Shown: one piece after another, positions 4,531 through 10,838 of the stretch
How positions within the stretch are numbered: the first letter of the stretch is position 1
Layout of the letters: every line of letters starts with the position of its first letter
Notes under the pieces: model-generated
What the model saw: only the letters and a program-made list of their open reading frames with translations
Told to the model about the DNA's origin: nothing
The model's database searches: none
Made by a program: the position numbers and the translations under genes
From: a virus
Virus record (IMG/VR): IMGVR_UViG_3300042478_001291
Coordinates: 1-30,912 of that record
Direction: 5' to 3' (one strand)
Length of the DNA stretch: 30,912 bases

Positions 4531-4561
4531 TATTATTCGTTGTAACTTAGAATTTATTCAA
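4531..4561 (-). promoter_or_regulatory. phage promoter element P11
   Basis: 31-bp element at standard spacing, upstream of the 58-residue gene, with GTWWWAC site 6 thirty bp upstream. Confidence 0.8.
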
Positions 4562-4590
4562 AATAAAATAAAAATAAATAAAAGAATTTT

Positions 4591-4609
4591 GGTATTACCT
4601 TGTTATACC
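4591..4609. promoter_or_regulatory. GTWWWAC-type operator-like site 6
   Basis: GGTATTAC-CTT-GTTATACC, the most symmetric of the six sites, upstream of P11. Confidence 0.55.
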
Positions 4610-4640
4610 TAATTGGCATTGATAGTATAGGTAAGACAAT

Positions 4641-4662
4641 ATTAAGATAAAAATATCCAATT
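4641..4662. repeat. 22-bp direct repeat, copy 2
   Basis: Second copy of the sequence at 4205-4226, one base different, again next to a structured element. Confidence 0.55.
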
Positions 4663-4690
4663 CAAATCAGCCGATCTTAGCCTATAGGCG

Positions 4691-4731
4691 TACCTTCCCT
4701 AAGCCCAGTGACTTTGGTAAGACACTAGGTT
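4691..4731. repeat. structured intergenic element 3
   Basis: ACCT ... AAGCC, inner stem AGTG.CTT / AAG.CACT around TGGT, closing AGGT. Together with elements 1 and 2 it shows compensating changes at the base of the inner stem, which argues for selection on RNA structure. Confidence 0.5.
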
Positions 4732-4741
4732 ATTTTAAATA

Positions 4742-4765
4742 CCCCCTAGCTATTCGACTAGGGGG
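4742..4765 (-). terminator. possible terminator of the sigma-like gene
   Basis: Perfect 8-bp stem CCCCCTAG / CTAGGGGG with an 8-base loop, 15 bases after the sigma-like gene's stop, followed on the - strand by TATTTAAAAT. The T-tract is poor, so termination is only likely, not certain. The stem resembles those of the hairpin/G-rich RNA copies A and B. Confidence 0.5.
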
Positions 4766-4779
4766 CTTGACTACCTTGC

Positions 4780-5280
4780 CTAGCTTGCCATCTTTGCGAT
4801 GGCCTTGGCATGTAAACCGAAAGCACTCCCTTGGCTAATATCCAGTTTGCGAGCAATTTCATCGAAGTTATATCCCTTCGATCTTAAGGCCAAGATATTG
4901 TGTTCTGTAAAGTCGATAATACCAGCATCGTAAGCATCTCGAAGATGGAAAGTTAAAACTTCCATTGTATTAGTAGGTCGGCCTTGCAATTCAATATTAT
5001 TACCATTTTCAGAATCTTCGAACTTGGTAATAGTAACTGTTTTACCTTGACGCTTATTTGTATTCAAACGCCTATTTTCGTCAATAAGAATATTCTTAAA
5101 ACAAGGGTATAAAATAGTATTAAACTTATTACCAAGACTAGGGTTGAAAAGTTCATTGGCCTTGGTAACGGACATAATAGCTAAATCTTCAAAATCGGTA
5201 TAACCAAGGCGTTTGGCCTTACGGCTTAACTTGTCGATGCTAGCATAAAATAATTCTACTGAAATTTTCAATTCGCTCAT
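4780..5280 (-). CDS. sigma-like transcription factor
   Basis: 166-residue protein with the layout of a minimal sigma factor. Residues 28-72 (YTDFEDLAIMSVTKANELF ... KFNTILYPCFKNILIDENRR) match sigma region 2, including the acidic DFEDL start and a helix leading to a basic end. Residues 125-162 (LALRSKGYNFDEIARKLDIS) match the region 4 helix-turn-helix. A short linker without region 3 is usual for small phage or ECF-type sigmas. It probably directs RNA polymerase to phage promoters. AAGGA precedes the ATG at 5280. Upstream lie an inverted repeat and the degenerate P12. Its hairpin at 4742-4765 closes the unit. Sigma family resemblance is by motif; target promoters are inferred. Confidence 0.75.
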   Translation of the reverse strand: MSELKISVELFYASIDKLSRKAKRLGYTDFEDLAIMSVTKANELFNPSLGNKFNTILYPCFKNILIDENRRLNTNKRQGKTVTITKFEDSENGNNIELQGRPTNTMEVLTFHLRDAYDAGIIDFTEHNILALRSKGYNFDEIARKLDISQGSAFGLHAKAIAKMAS

Positions 5281-5313
5281 GATACTTTTCCTTTTCCTTG
5301 TTTGCTATTTGTT

Positions 5314-5332
5314 GATTCTAAAAAGTAGAATC
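5314..5332 (-). promoter_or_regulatory. inverted repeat in sigma gene leader
   Basis: GATTCTA/TAGAATC, 7-bp arms with a 5-base centre, about 35 bases before the sigma-like start. Placed for autoregulation either as DNA operator or as RNA hairpin. Confidence 0.45.
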
Positions 5333-5367
5333 TAAAAAACAAATAACTTACTACCACTATCCTATGG

Positions 5368-5398
5368 TATTATTCGACATAATCAAGAAAATATTTTA
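5368..5398 (-). promoter_or_regulatory. degenerate promoter element P12
   Basis: CGAATAATA is intact but the upstream TTGAATAA box is degraded to an A/T-rich sequence. It lies before the sigma-like gene. It may need an activator or be read by a different polymerase holoenzyme. Confidence 0.55.
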
Positions 5399-5472
5399 AT
5401 AAAAATAAAAATAAATAAAGAATTGTCATTATGGCATATGTCGTGTTTTCCGTCTGTCTATATGGCAGTCTA

Positions 5473-5507
5473 GGCACGCCAAAATGGCAGGCATGTCAAA
5501 ATGGCAG
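5473..5507. repeat. two overlapping 18-bp iterons (AAAATGGCAG)
   Basis: GGCACGCCAAAATGGCAG and GGCATGTCAAAATGGCAG share one base, giving a 17-bp period. A third partial ATATGGCAG precedes them at 5460-5468. Positioned between divergent units, they suit a repressor/activator array or a replication-initiator site. Confidence 0.6.
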
Positions 5508-5554
5508 GGGTTTATTCAAAATGTTAAGATAGGTAGAATGGGTAGTTTGAAGCG

Positions 5555-5622
5555 GGGGGCGTTGCCACTTACCAAGCCACACTTTCCCCAATGTACTACC
5601 AAAGCCATACTTGTTCGCCCCC
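5555..5622 (+). ncRNA. structured leader with duplicated TACCAARGCC motif
   Basis: A perfect 7-bp GC stem (5555-5561 with 5616-5622) encloses two similar segments, TACCAAGCCACACTT and TACCAAAGCCATACTT, 25 bases apart. It ends right before the first + strand ORF. Could be a regulatory 5' leader of the structural operon. No known riboswitch class recognised. Confidence 0.4.
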
Positions 5623-5712
5623 TAAATGCTTAATCTCACTTGCAATGCGATTGAAACAATAGTATCATACATAAGATGTACTAATACAATTTTCGCAGAA
5701 AATGGTGATGCC

Positions 5713-5859
5713 ATGAACAAAGATGAGCCAATTGAAGTAGAGACAAGAATTAAGGTGATAGCAGGGTGTGTATTACCAGAACCAGAACTGTTAGCCCCAA
5801 CACCCCCCATTGAACAAGCGTTAGCCAGTATCGAAGAGAACATCATAAAAGATGAATGA
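5713..5859 (+). CDS. small acidic hypothetical protein (48 aa)
   Basis: Protein starting MNKDEPIEVETRIKVIAG, with a Pro-rich centre (PEPELLAPTPP) and an acidic end. I prefer the ATG at 5713, preceded by a weak GGTGA. The same frame opens at 5626, directly after the GC stem, with no ribosome site. The stop overlaps the start of the sigma-like gene at 5852 by eight bases, supporting coupled translation. Unrecognised. Confidence 0.55.
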   Translation: MNKDEPIEVETRIKVIAGCVLPEPELLAPTPPIEQALASIEENIIKDE

Positions 5860-6445
5860 TTATCCGCATGGATTAAAGGAGGAAGATGTTATATTAGCTT
5901 TGAAGAAAGCAATTAACCTTCTTGCTCCAACATTTACTTTCGGATATTACGATGTGGAAGACATTAGGCAGGAAGCTTACATATTTGGACTTGAATCTTT
6001 ATCTCGCTATGACCCATCTCGCCCCTTAGAAAACTTTCTTTATTCGCACATTAAAAACAGACTTATAAATTTTAAGAGAGACAAGTATCATAGAACAGAT
6101 CCCCCATGTAAACTATGTCATGATTCAAACAAATGTTCAGATGGCAATTACTGCGAAAAGTATAAGGCATGGAAGAAAAGGAATTCATCTAAGCAAAATT
6201 TAATGCGACCCTTAGATATACAAACAATCTCAGACGATACAGAAAAGAACGCACACGGAAAACAATCTGTTGTAGATGAGGCGAACATCTCTGAGTGTTC
6301 TAATCTAATAGACTTGCACCTTCCTGTTGAACTTCGTTCAATATATCTTAGAATTAAAGCTGGTGAGTCTGTTCCCAAAATAAAAAAGCAAAGAGTTGAA
6401 CAAGCAATTAAGGAGATCCTCAATGGCAGGAAAGAAGCTGAATAG
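5852..6445 (+). CDS. second sigma-like factor with Cys4 insert
   Basis: 197-residue protein. Residues 33-77 (YDVEDIRQEAYIFGLESLSR ... FLYSHIKNRLINFKRD) are a clear sigma region 2: DIRQEA corresponds to the usual D-(L/I)-x-Q-E-(A/G) motif, followed by an aromatic DNA-melting helix. Residues 86-101 then carry Cys86, Cys89, Cys95 and Cys101 (CKLCHDSNKC), a probable zinc knuckle. Residues 157-190 are a short C-terminal helical segment weakly like region 4. As first regulator of the structural operon it is a candidate late sigma factor. It overlaps both neighbours. A T4 gp55-like role is an analogy, not a demonstrated homology. Confidence 0.75.
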   Translation: MNDYPHGLKEEDVILALKKAINLLAPTFTFGYYDVEDIRQEAYIFGLESLSRYDPSRPLENFLYSHIKNRLINFKRDKYHRTDPPCKLCHDSNKCSDGNYCEKYKAWKKRNSSKQNLMRPLDIQTISDDTEKNAHGKQSVVDEANISECSNLIDLHLPVELRSIYLRIKAGESVPKIKKQRVEQAIKEILNGRKEAE

Positions 6446-7202
6446 AACTGATCGTGATTATATAACTAAGCACCATGAAACTTTATCGTTAGAAGACTTA
6501 AGCTCGTTCTTGCTCAAGCCTGTGGTACTAATTGAAGAGTTTGTACAGACACTCAACGATGAAAATCATAAAAATTTAAGAAGTAGTAAAGCTTGGAAGC
6601 AGCTTAAGCAGGAAATGGATGAGGAAGAGTTAGAATATTTTGAAGAGCAGTATGTAAAGTACATGGCCCAGTTCAGAGAAGATGTTCTCGTAACTGAGGA
6701 AACACAAATATTTTTGGTTATCAAGTTTGAAATAATGATGCATAGGAATGCCAAAAGCAAAAGAAACTCTGGCAAAGAGATAGCGAAGCTGATTAGAATG
6801 CAAGAAGAATACATGAGAAGATTTCCTGATATGCAAGGCATGTCCGAATCTGATCGTGAATATGTGCTCGGCTTAGAGACACAGATACAAGCAGCTAAAT
6901 CTTCTGAACAGGCTAGGTCTACAGAATTTATTAAACTTGAAGAGAAACATCAGGGATTACTCAAAGACTTAAAAGCCACTAGAGATCAGCGTATTACTCG
7001 TATCGAGTCATCTAAAGAAACATACTTGGCGATTATTAAAAAACTTCAGAATGAGGAAGAGCGTGACTTAGTGGGTGGTACTATGGAAACCATGAAGCTT
7101 GCCACTAAAAAGGAAGAGAAGAAGTTAACTAGCGTTCATACATTTGATGATGGTAGTCAAGACCTACCAGTTTTAATTCCAAAGGATAAAGACGATGAAT
7201 AA
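6423..7202 (+). CDS. putative terminase small subunit / packaging protein
   Basis: 259-residue protein starting MAGKKLNRTDRDYITKHHET. AAGGAG lies seven bases upstream, so I reject the longer start at 6396. Residues 15-40 (LSLEDLSSFLLKPVVLIEEF) look like a helix-turn-helix, and the rest is long charged helix (residues 60-230), the general plan of small terminases, which bind pac/cos DNA and form a coiled-coil ring. Position two genes before the large terminase supports this. Sequence similarity to a named family is not evident, so the role is inferred from plan and place. It overlaps the sigma-like gene by 23 bases and the next gene by 8. Confidence 0.5.
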   Translation: MAGKKLNRTDRDYITKHHETLSLEDLSSFLLKPVVLIEEFVQTLNDENHKNLRSSKAWKQLKQEMDEEELEYFEEQYVKYMAQFREDVLVTEETQIFLVIKFEIMMHRNAKSKRNSGKEIAKLIRMQEEYMRRFPDMQGMSESDREYVLGLETQIQAAKSSEQARSTEFIKLEEKHQGLLKDLKATRDQRITRIESSKETYLAIIKKLQNEEERDLVGGTMETMKLATKKEEKKLTSVHTFDDGSQDLPVLIPKDKDDE

Positions 7203-8244
7203 GTTGGCACTAGTGTTTGGGGCGACAGGACAAGATGGTTCGTATCTCTGCGAAAGCCTTTTGGCAAAAAAGTACAATGTCTTAGCGGTAGCAAGACGGT
7301 CGTCAATAGATAATGGAGCAAGGCTTAATGGTTGTTCAGATCACAAAAACTTCACTCTCTTAAGAGGCGATGTCTGCGATCAATCATTTGTCTTCTCCAC
7401 TATCTATAAATATACCCCTACGGAAATCTACAATCTGGCAGCACAGAGTCATGTGGGCGATTCGTTTACGCAACCGCATCACACGATTGATGTGGATTTG
7501 AAGGGAACGCTTAATGTCTTGGAAGGGATTTTGAATTTTTCAAAATCTTCAAGACTATATCAGGCATCAACAAGTGAAATGTATGGTTCATGCTTTTCTT
7601 ATTATATTCCTATTGGTGGAATTAGAAAAGAATCTAAAACTGCTATTAGCAGAGAAGATTTTATTAATAAAGATTGTTTTCAAGATGAAGACACTTTAAT
7701 GGTTCCAAACTCTCCATATGGTGTGGCAAAACTGGCATCCCATAATTTGGTTAAAATTTATAGGGAGTCTTATGGCTTGTACGCCTGTTCGGGCATTCTC
7801 TTCAATCACGAATCGCCTAGAAGGGGAGAGTTGTTTGTAACTAGGAAGATAACCTCTTGGATAGGTAAGTATGTTAATAAATTAACTAAAGATAAATTAC
7901 AACTTGGGAATATAGATTCTCTGCGTGATTGGGGTCATGCAAAGGATTATGTTGAAGCAATGCGTTTAATGCTTCAGTTAGACAACCCACAAGACTTTGT
8001 TATAGCTACTGGATCTACCTATTCTGTAGAAGATTTTTTAAACAAATCATTTGAAGCTGCTGGACTTGGCGATTGGGAAAAATATGTCACATTAAACAAG
8101 TCACTGAAAAGACCATTTGAGGTTGATGCTCTTCGTGGTGTATCAACAAAGGCAAGGGAAGTTCTTAAATGGAAACCACACTATAATTTTGATCTCCTTG
8201 TAAAAGAGATGGTCGAAAGCGATATCAATGGACATAAAGTATAA
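7195..8244 (+). CDS. gmd: GDP-mannose 4,6-dehydratase
   Basis: 349-residue short-chain dehydrogenase of the GMD family, which converts GDP-mannose to GDP-4-keto-6-deoxymannose, the precursor of GDP-fucose and related sugars, using bound NADP. The Rossmann motif GATGQDGSYL lies at 9-18, NLAAQSHV at 80-87, the catalytic Thr/Ser-Glu motif ASTSEMYG at 124-131, YGVAK (Tyr175, Lys179) and NHESPRRGE at 204-212, all expected for GMD. Between ASTSEMYG and SPYG an insert of about 25 residues lengthens the usual loop. AAAGGA precedes the ATG. It overlaps both neighbours in the packaging operon, an unusual place. It may alter host surface sugars or supply a virion or DNA sugar; this is inference. Confidence 0.9.
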   Translation: MNKLALVFGATGQDGSYLCESLLAKKYNVLAVARRSSIDNGARLNGCSDHKNFTLLRGDVCDQSFVFSTIYKYTPTEIYNLAAQSHVGDSFTQPHHTIDVDLKGTLNVLEGILNFSKSSRLYQASTSEMYGSCFSYYIPIGGIRKESKTAISREDFINKDCFQDEDTLMVPNSPYGVAKLASHNLVKIYRESYGLYACSGILFNHESPRRGELFVTRKITSWIGKYVNKLTKDKLQLGNIDSLRDWGHAKDYVEAMRLMLQLDNPQDFVIATGSTYSVEDFLNKSFEAAGLGDWEKYVTLNKSLKRPFEVDALRGVSTKAREVLKWKPHYNFDLLVKEMVESDINGHKV

Positions 8245-8734
8245 AGTAATCAGAGATACGAGAGAGCAAAACGGCTGGACTTTTATGCCAGCAAAAGCTT
8301 GTGAAGGAACTGTATCTGGAACACTAAAGACTGGTGATTATTCCATAGAGGGATATCAAGACATACTGACAATAGAAAGAAAAGGTTCTATTGCAGAACT
8401 GGCAACAAATTTAGTTGAAGATAGATTTGAAAGAGAACTAGAAAGAATGCAGTCGTTTAAATATGCATTTATGATTTTAGAATTCTCTATGGATGACTTA
8501 ATCAAATACCCAAAAGGAACTGGCATACCATCCTACAAGATGAAGAGCGTAAAGCTTAATCCATTTTTCCTATTGAAAAGATTGATAGAAATAGAATTAA
8601 AGTATAAGGTTAAAATAATCTTTTGTGAAAATCATGGGCAAACAGTTGCCTCTTCCATATTCAAACGAGTAATTGAAAATGAAGGACCAAGAGAAGTTAA
8701 AGAGGATAATAGACCGAGCTTGGATGCTTTCTGA
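8228..8734 (+). CDS. ERCC4-domain nuclease
   Basis: 168-residue protein consisting almost only of an ERCC4 (XPF/MUS81-type) nuclease domain. Visible catalytic features are Asp10 in RDTREQ, Gly36-Asp37, and Glu50-Arg51-Lys52 within DILTIERKGSIAEL, matching the GDx(n)ERKx(3)D signature except that the last acidic residue is shifted. Such enzymes cut branched DNA using a divalent metal. Length suits stand-alone phage and archaeal forms without a helix-hairpin-helix tail. It lies directly before the large terminase and overlaps it, so a role in trimming branches during replication or packaging is likely but not shown. It overlaps the upstream stop by 17 bases. Confidence 0.85.
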   Translation: MDIKYKVIRDTREQNGWTFMPAKACEGTVSGTLKTGDYSIEGYQDILTIERKGSIAELATNLVEDRFERELERMQSFKYAFMILEFSMDDLIKYPKGTGIPSYKMKSVKLNPFFLLKRLIEIELKYKVKIIFCENHGQTVASSIFKRVIENEGPREVKEDNRPSLDAF

Positions 8735-10808
8735 GCAGGAAATGCTTGCGGTAAATCCTCTTACAGACATTAATGATATTCAACGAATAGTTGATGTTCC
8801 ATTAAATACGATCCATCCTCTTAAAAACATTTCTAAAGCAGACATGGAAAGAATGGATATATATCTGCTAAAGATAATGAGAAATCCAGACTACTTTCCT
8901 TTTACATGCAAGCTTCTGTTTGGAATAGATATATTTCCTTTTCAACACATCATTTTAAAAGAGCTTTGGAAAAGACCATTCCCAATGATCATCGCTGGTC
9001 GTGGTGCAGGGAAAAGTTATATCCTTGCGTTATATTCTATGCTTAGACTTTTGTTTACTCAAGGATGCAAGATTGCAATCATAGGTAAAGTATTTAGGCA
9101 GAGTAAAGTTATATTTGAATACATGGAAGGTCTATGGGCAAATGGGGTTATCTATAGAGATATATGTGGTGTTGGCAAAGGTAGAAATAATAGAGATCAA
9201 GGTCCAAGACGAGATATAGATAGATGCGAAATGATTGTTGGGGAAAGCGTTGCTATGGCATTGCCATTGGGAACAGGTGAAAAGATTAGAGGTCAAAGAG
9301 CTAACTATACAGTTTGTGACGAGTTCGCTTCTATTAGAGAAGACATTTATCAAAATGTGGTAAGGGGTTTCTCTAGCGTATCTTCTAACCCAAGTGAAAA
9401 AGTTCATAGGCAAGCAAAAATAAGATTGATGAAACAGCTTGGGGTTTGGACTGATGAAGATGAAGCACAGGAAAGCAAGATACTTAGAAGCAATCAAAAC
9501 ATAGTTTCTGGTACAGCATACTACTCGTTTAATCATTTTTATAAAACATGGTTTAACTATAAAAGAATTATTGAAAGTAATGGCGACAAAAATTTGTTGG
9601 AGCAAATATTTCAAGGCCCAGTTCCAGATGGCTTTGATTGGAGAGATTATTCCATCATAAGACTGCCTGTGGAAATATTACCGCCAGGTTTTATGGATGC
9701 TAAACAAATAACTTCTGCAAGAATAAATAGCACTAAGGCGAATTATCTAATTGAATATGGTGCTACATTTGCAACTGATTCAGATGGTTTCTTCAAGAGA
9801 AGCTTAATTGAATCTTGCGTTTCTGGAAATCCAAGTTCACCAATTGTTTTACCTAGTGGGGAAGTTTTATTTCATGCTTCTCTTCTTGGCGATTCATCTG
9901 TGCAGCATGTTATGGCTATTGATCCAGCATCTGAAAGAGATAATTTTGCAGTAATAATCTTGGCACTTTATCCAGATCATAGACGAATAGTATATTGCTG
10001 GACTACAACTAGATCTTCGTTTAAAGAAAAAATGAAAAGTGGAATTGTAAATGAAAAAGACTTTTACAGTTATTGCTGTAGAAAAATAAGAAATTTAGCA
10101 AAGATGTTTCCCAATATGGTTCGCATAGCTTTGGATAGTCAAGGTGGAGGTATTGCTATTGAGGAAGGACTTCAAGATACGAATAGATTGCAGGATTCAG
10201 AAAAAGCAATCTATAAAGTAATTGACCCACTTAAAAGAAAAGACTCAGACGATAAAAGTGGTGAACATATTTTATCAATGATAAATTTTGCTGATCCAAA
10301 CTGGGTAGTAGAAGCAAATCATGGATTAAGAAAAGATTTAGAAGACAAGACTTTGCTATTTCCATACTTTGACCCAATCTCATTGACTCTTGCACAAGAA
10401 GAAGATATGGCAACAGGAAGGGTTAATATGTATGACACCCTAGAAGATTGTGTGATGGATATAGAAGAACTAAAAGATGAGCTTTCTAGTATTGTTCATG
10501 TTCATACCCCATCGGGTAGAGATAGATGGGATACTCCAGAAAGTAGAGATCCAGATGGTAAAAAGAGCAGAACAAGAAAAGATAGGTATTCTGCATTGCT
10601 TATGGCAAATATGGTAGCTAGAGCATTTCAAAGAATTGAAGTTCAAGATGAATATACTCATACTGGTGGGTTTGCTAGGCATGTCGCATCTCAAAATGCA
10701 GAGGATAAAGAAATGTATATTGGACCAGAATGGTTCAAAAAAGCTACCAATCATGGTTCTGGTTATGGTATAGTTGTTCCCACAAGGTGTAATAACACTA
10801 TAGAGTAA
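8679..10808 (+). CDS. terL: terminase large subunit
   Basis: Packaging ATPase/nuclease of about 709 residues. The Walker A motif AGRGAGKSYIL lies near residues 106-116, and Walker B YTVCDEFA near 210-217. The C-terminal RNase H-like nuclease is marked by VMAIDPASERD (near 412) and IALDSQGGG (near 484), with a later conserved acidic segment before RKDRYSALLMA. It is longer than the commonest TerL (450-600 residues), mainly in the nuclease domain; no intein is seen. The start is uncertain: the ATG at 8679 overlaps the ERCC4 gene, and ATG at 8723 is the main alternative. Together with the upstream protein it should drive DNA into proheads through the portal encoded next. Confidence 0.9.
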   Translation: MKDQEKLKRIIDRAWMLSEQEMLAVNPLTDINDIQRIVDVPLNTIHPLKNISKADMERMDIYLLKIMRNPDYFPFTCKLLFGIDIFPFQHIILKELWKRPFPMIIAGRGAGKSYILALYSMLRLLFTQGCKIAIIGKVFRQSKVIFEYMEGLWANGVIYRDICGVGKGRNNRDQGPRRDIDRCEMIVGESVAMALPLGTGEKIRGQRANYTVCDEFASIREDIYQNVVRGFSSVSSNPSEKVHRQAKIRLMKQLGVWTDEDEAQESKILRSNQNIVSGTAYYSFNHFYKTWFNYKRIIESNGDKNLLEQIFQGPVPDGFDWRDYSIIRLPVEILPPGFMDAKQITSARINSTKANYLIEYGATFATDSDGFFKRSLIESCVSGNPSSPIVLPSGEVLFHASLLGDSSVQHVMAIDPASERDNFAVIILALYPDHRRIVYCWTTTRSSFKEKMKSGIVNEKDFYSYCCRKIRNLAKMFPNMVRIALDSQGGGIAIEEGLQDTNRLQDSEKAIYKVIDPLKRKDSDDKSGEHILSMINFADPNWVVEANHGLRKDLEDKTLLFPYFDPISLTLAQEEDMATGRVNMYDTLEDCVMDIEELKDELSSIVHVHTPSGRDRWDTPESRDPDGKKSRTRKDRYSALLMANMVARAFQRIEVQDEYTHTGGFARHVASQNAEDKEMYIGPEWFKKATNHGSGYGIVVPTRCNNTIE

Positions 10809-10828
10809 TCCGATTGCAATCAGATTAG
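10809..10828. repeat. short palindrome before portal gene
   Basis: ATCCGATTGCAATCAGATT-type inverted repeat centred on GATTGCAATC between the large terminase stop and the portal start. It has no T-run. Possible operator or RNA hairpin. Confidence 0.3.
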
Positions 10829-10838
10829 GGAAAATACA

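Larger units (their letters stand above)
5281..5712. other. divergent control region
   Basis: Gene-free stretch between the - and + transcription programmes. It contains the sigma leader repeat, P12, 18-bp iterons at 5473-5490 and 5490-5507, an isolated TTGAATAA-type half element (5511-5520, - strand), and a leader closed by GGGGGCG/CGCCCCC (5555-5561 with 5616-5622). No + strand copy of the 31-bp promoter is present, so the structural operon must start from another promoter type. Confidence 0.55.

Noticed and set aside
1-5400. tRNA genes
   Set aside because: Hairpins such as AGTCTT/AAGACT resemble a tRNA arm, but no cloverleaf with acceptor stem and T-arm consensus could be built.
6396-6423. 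Longer N-terminus for the putative small terminase
   Set aside because: The ATG at 6423 has AAGGAG at correct distance; the longer start overlaps the sigma-like gene without a ribosome site.
8679-10808. Intein within the large terminase
   Set aside because: Unusual length suggested one, but there is no Cys/Ser splice start or His-Asn end, and ATPase and nuclease motifs lie at plain spacing.
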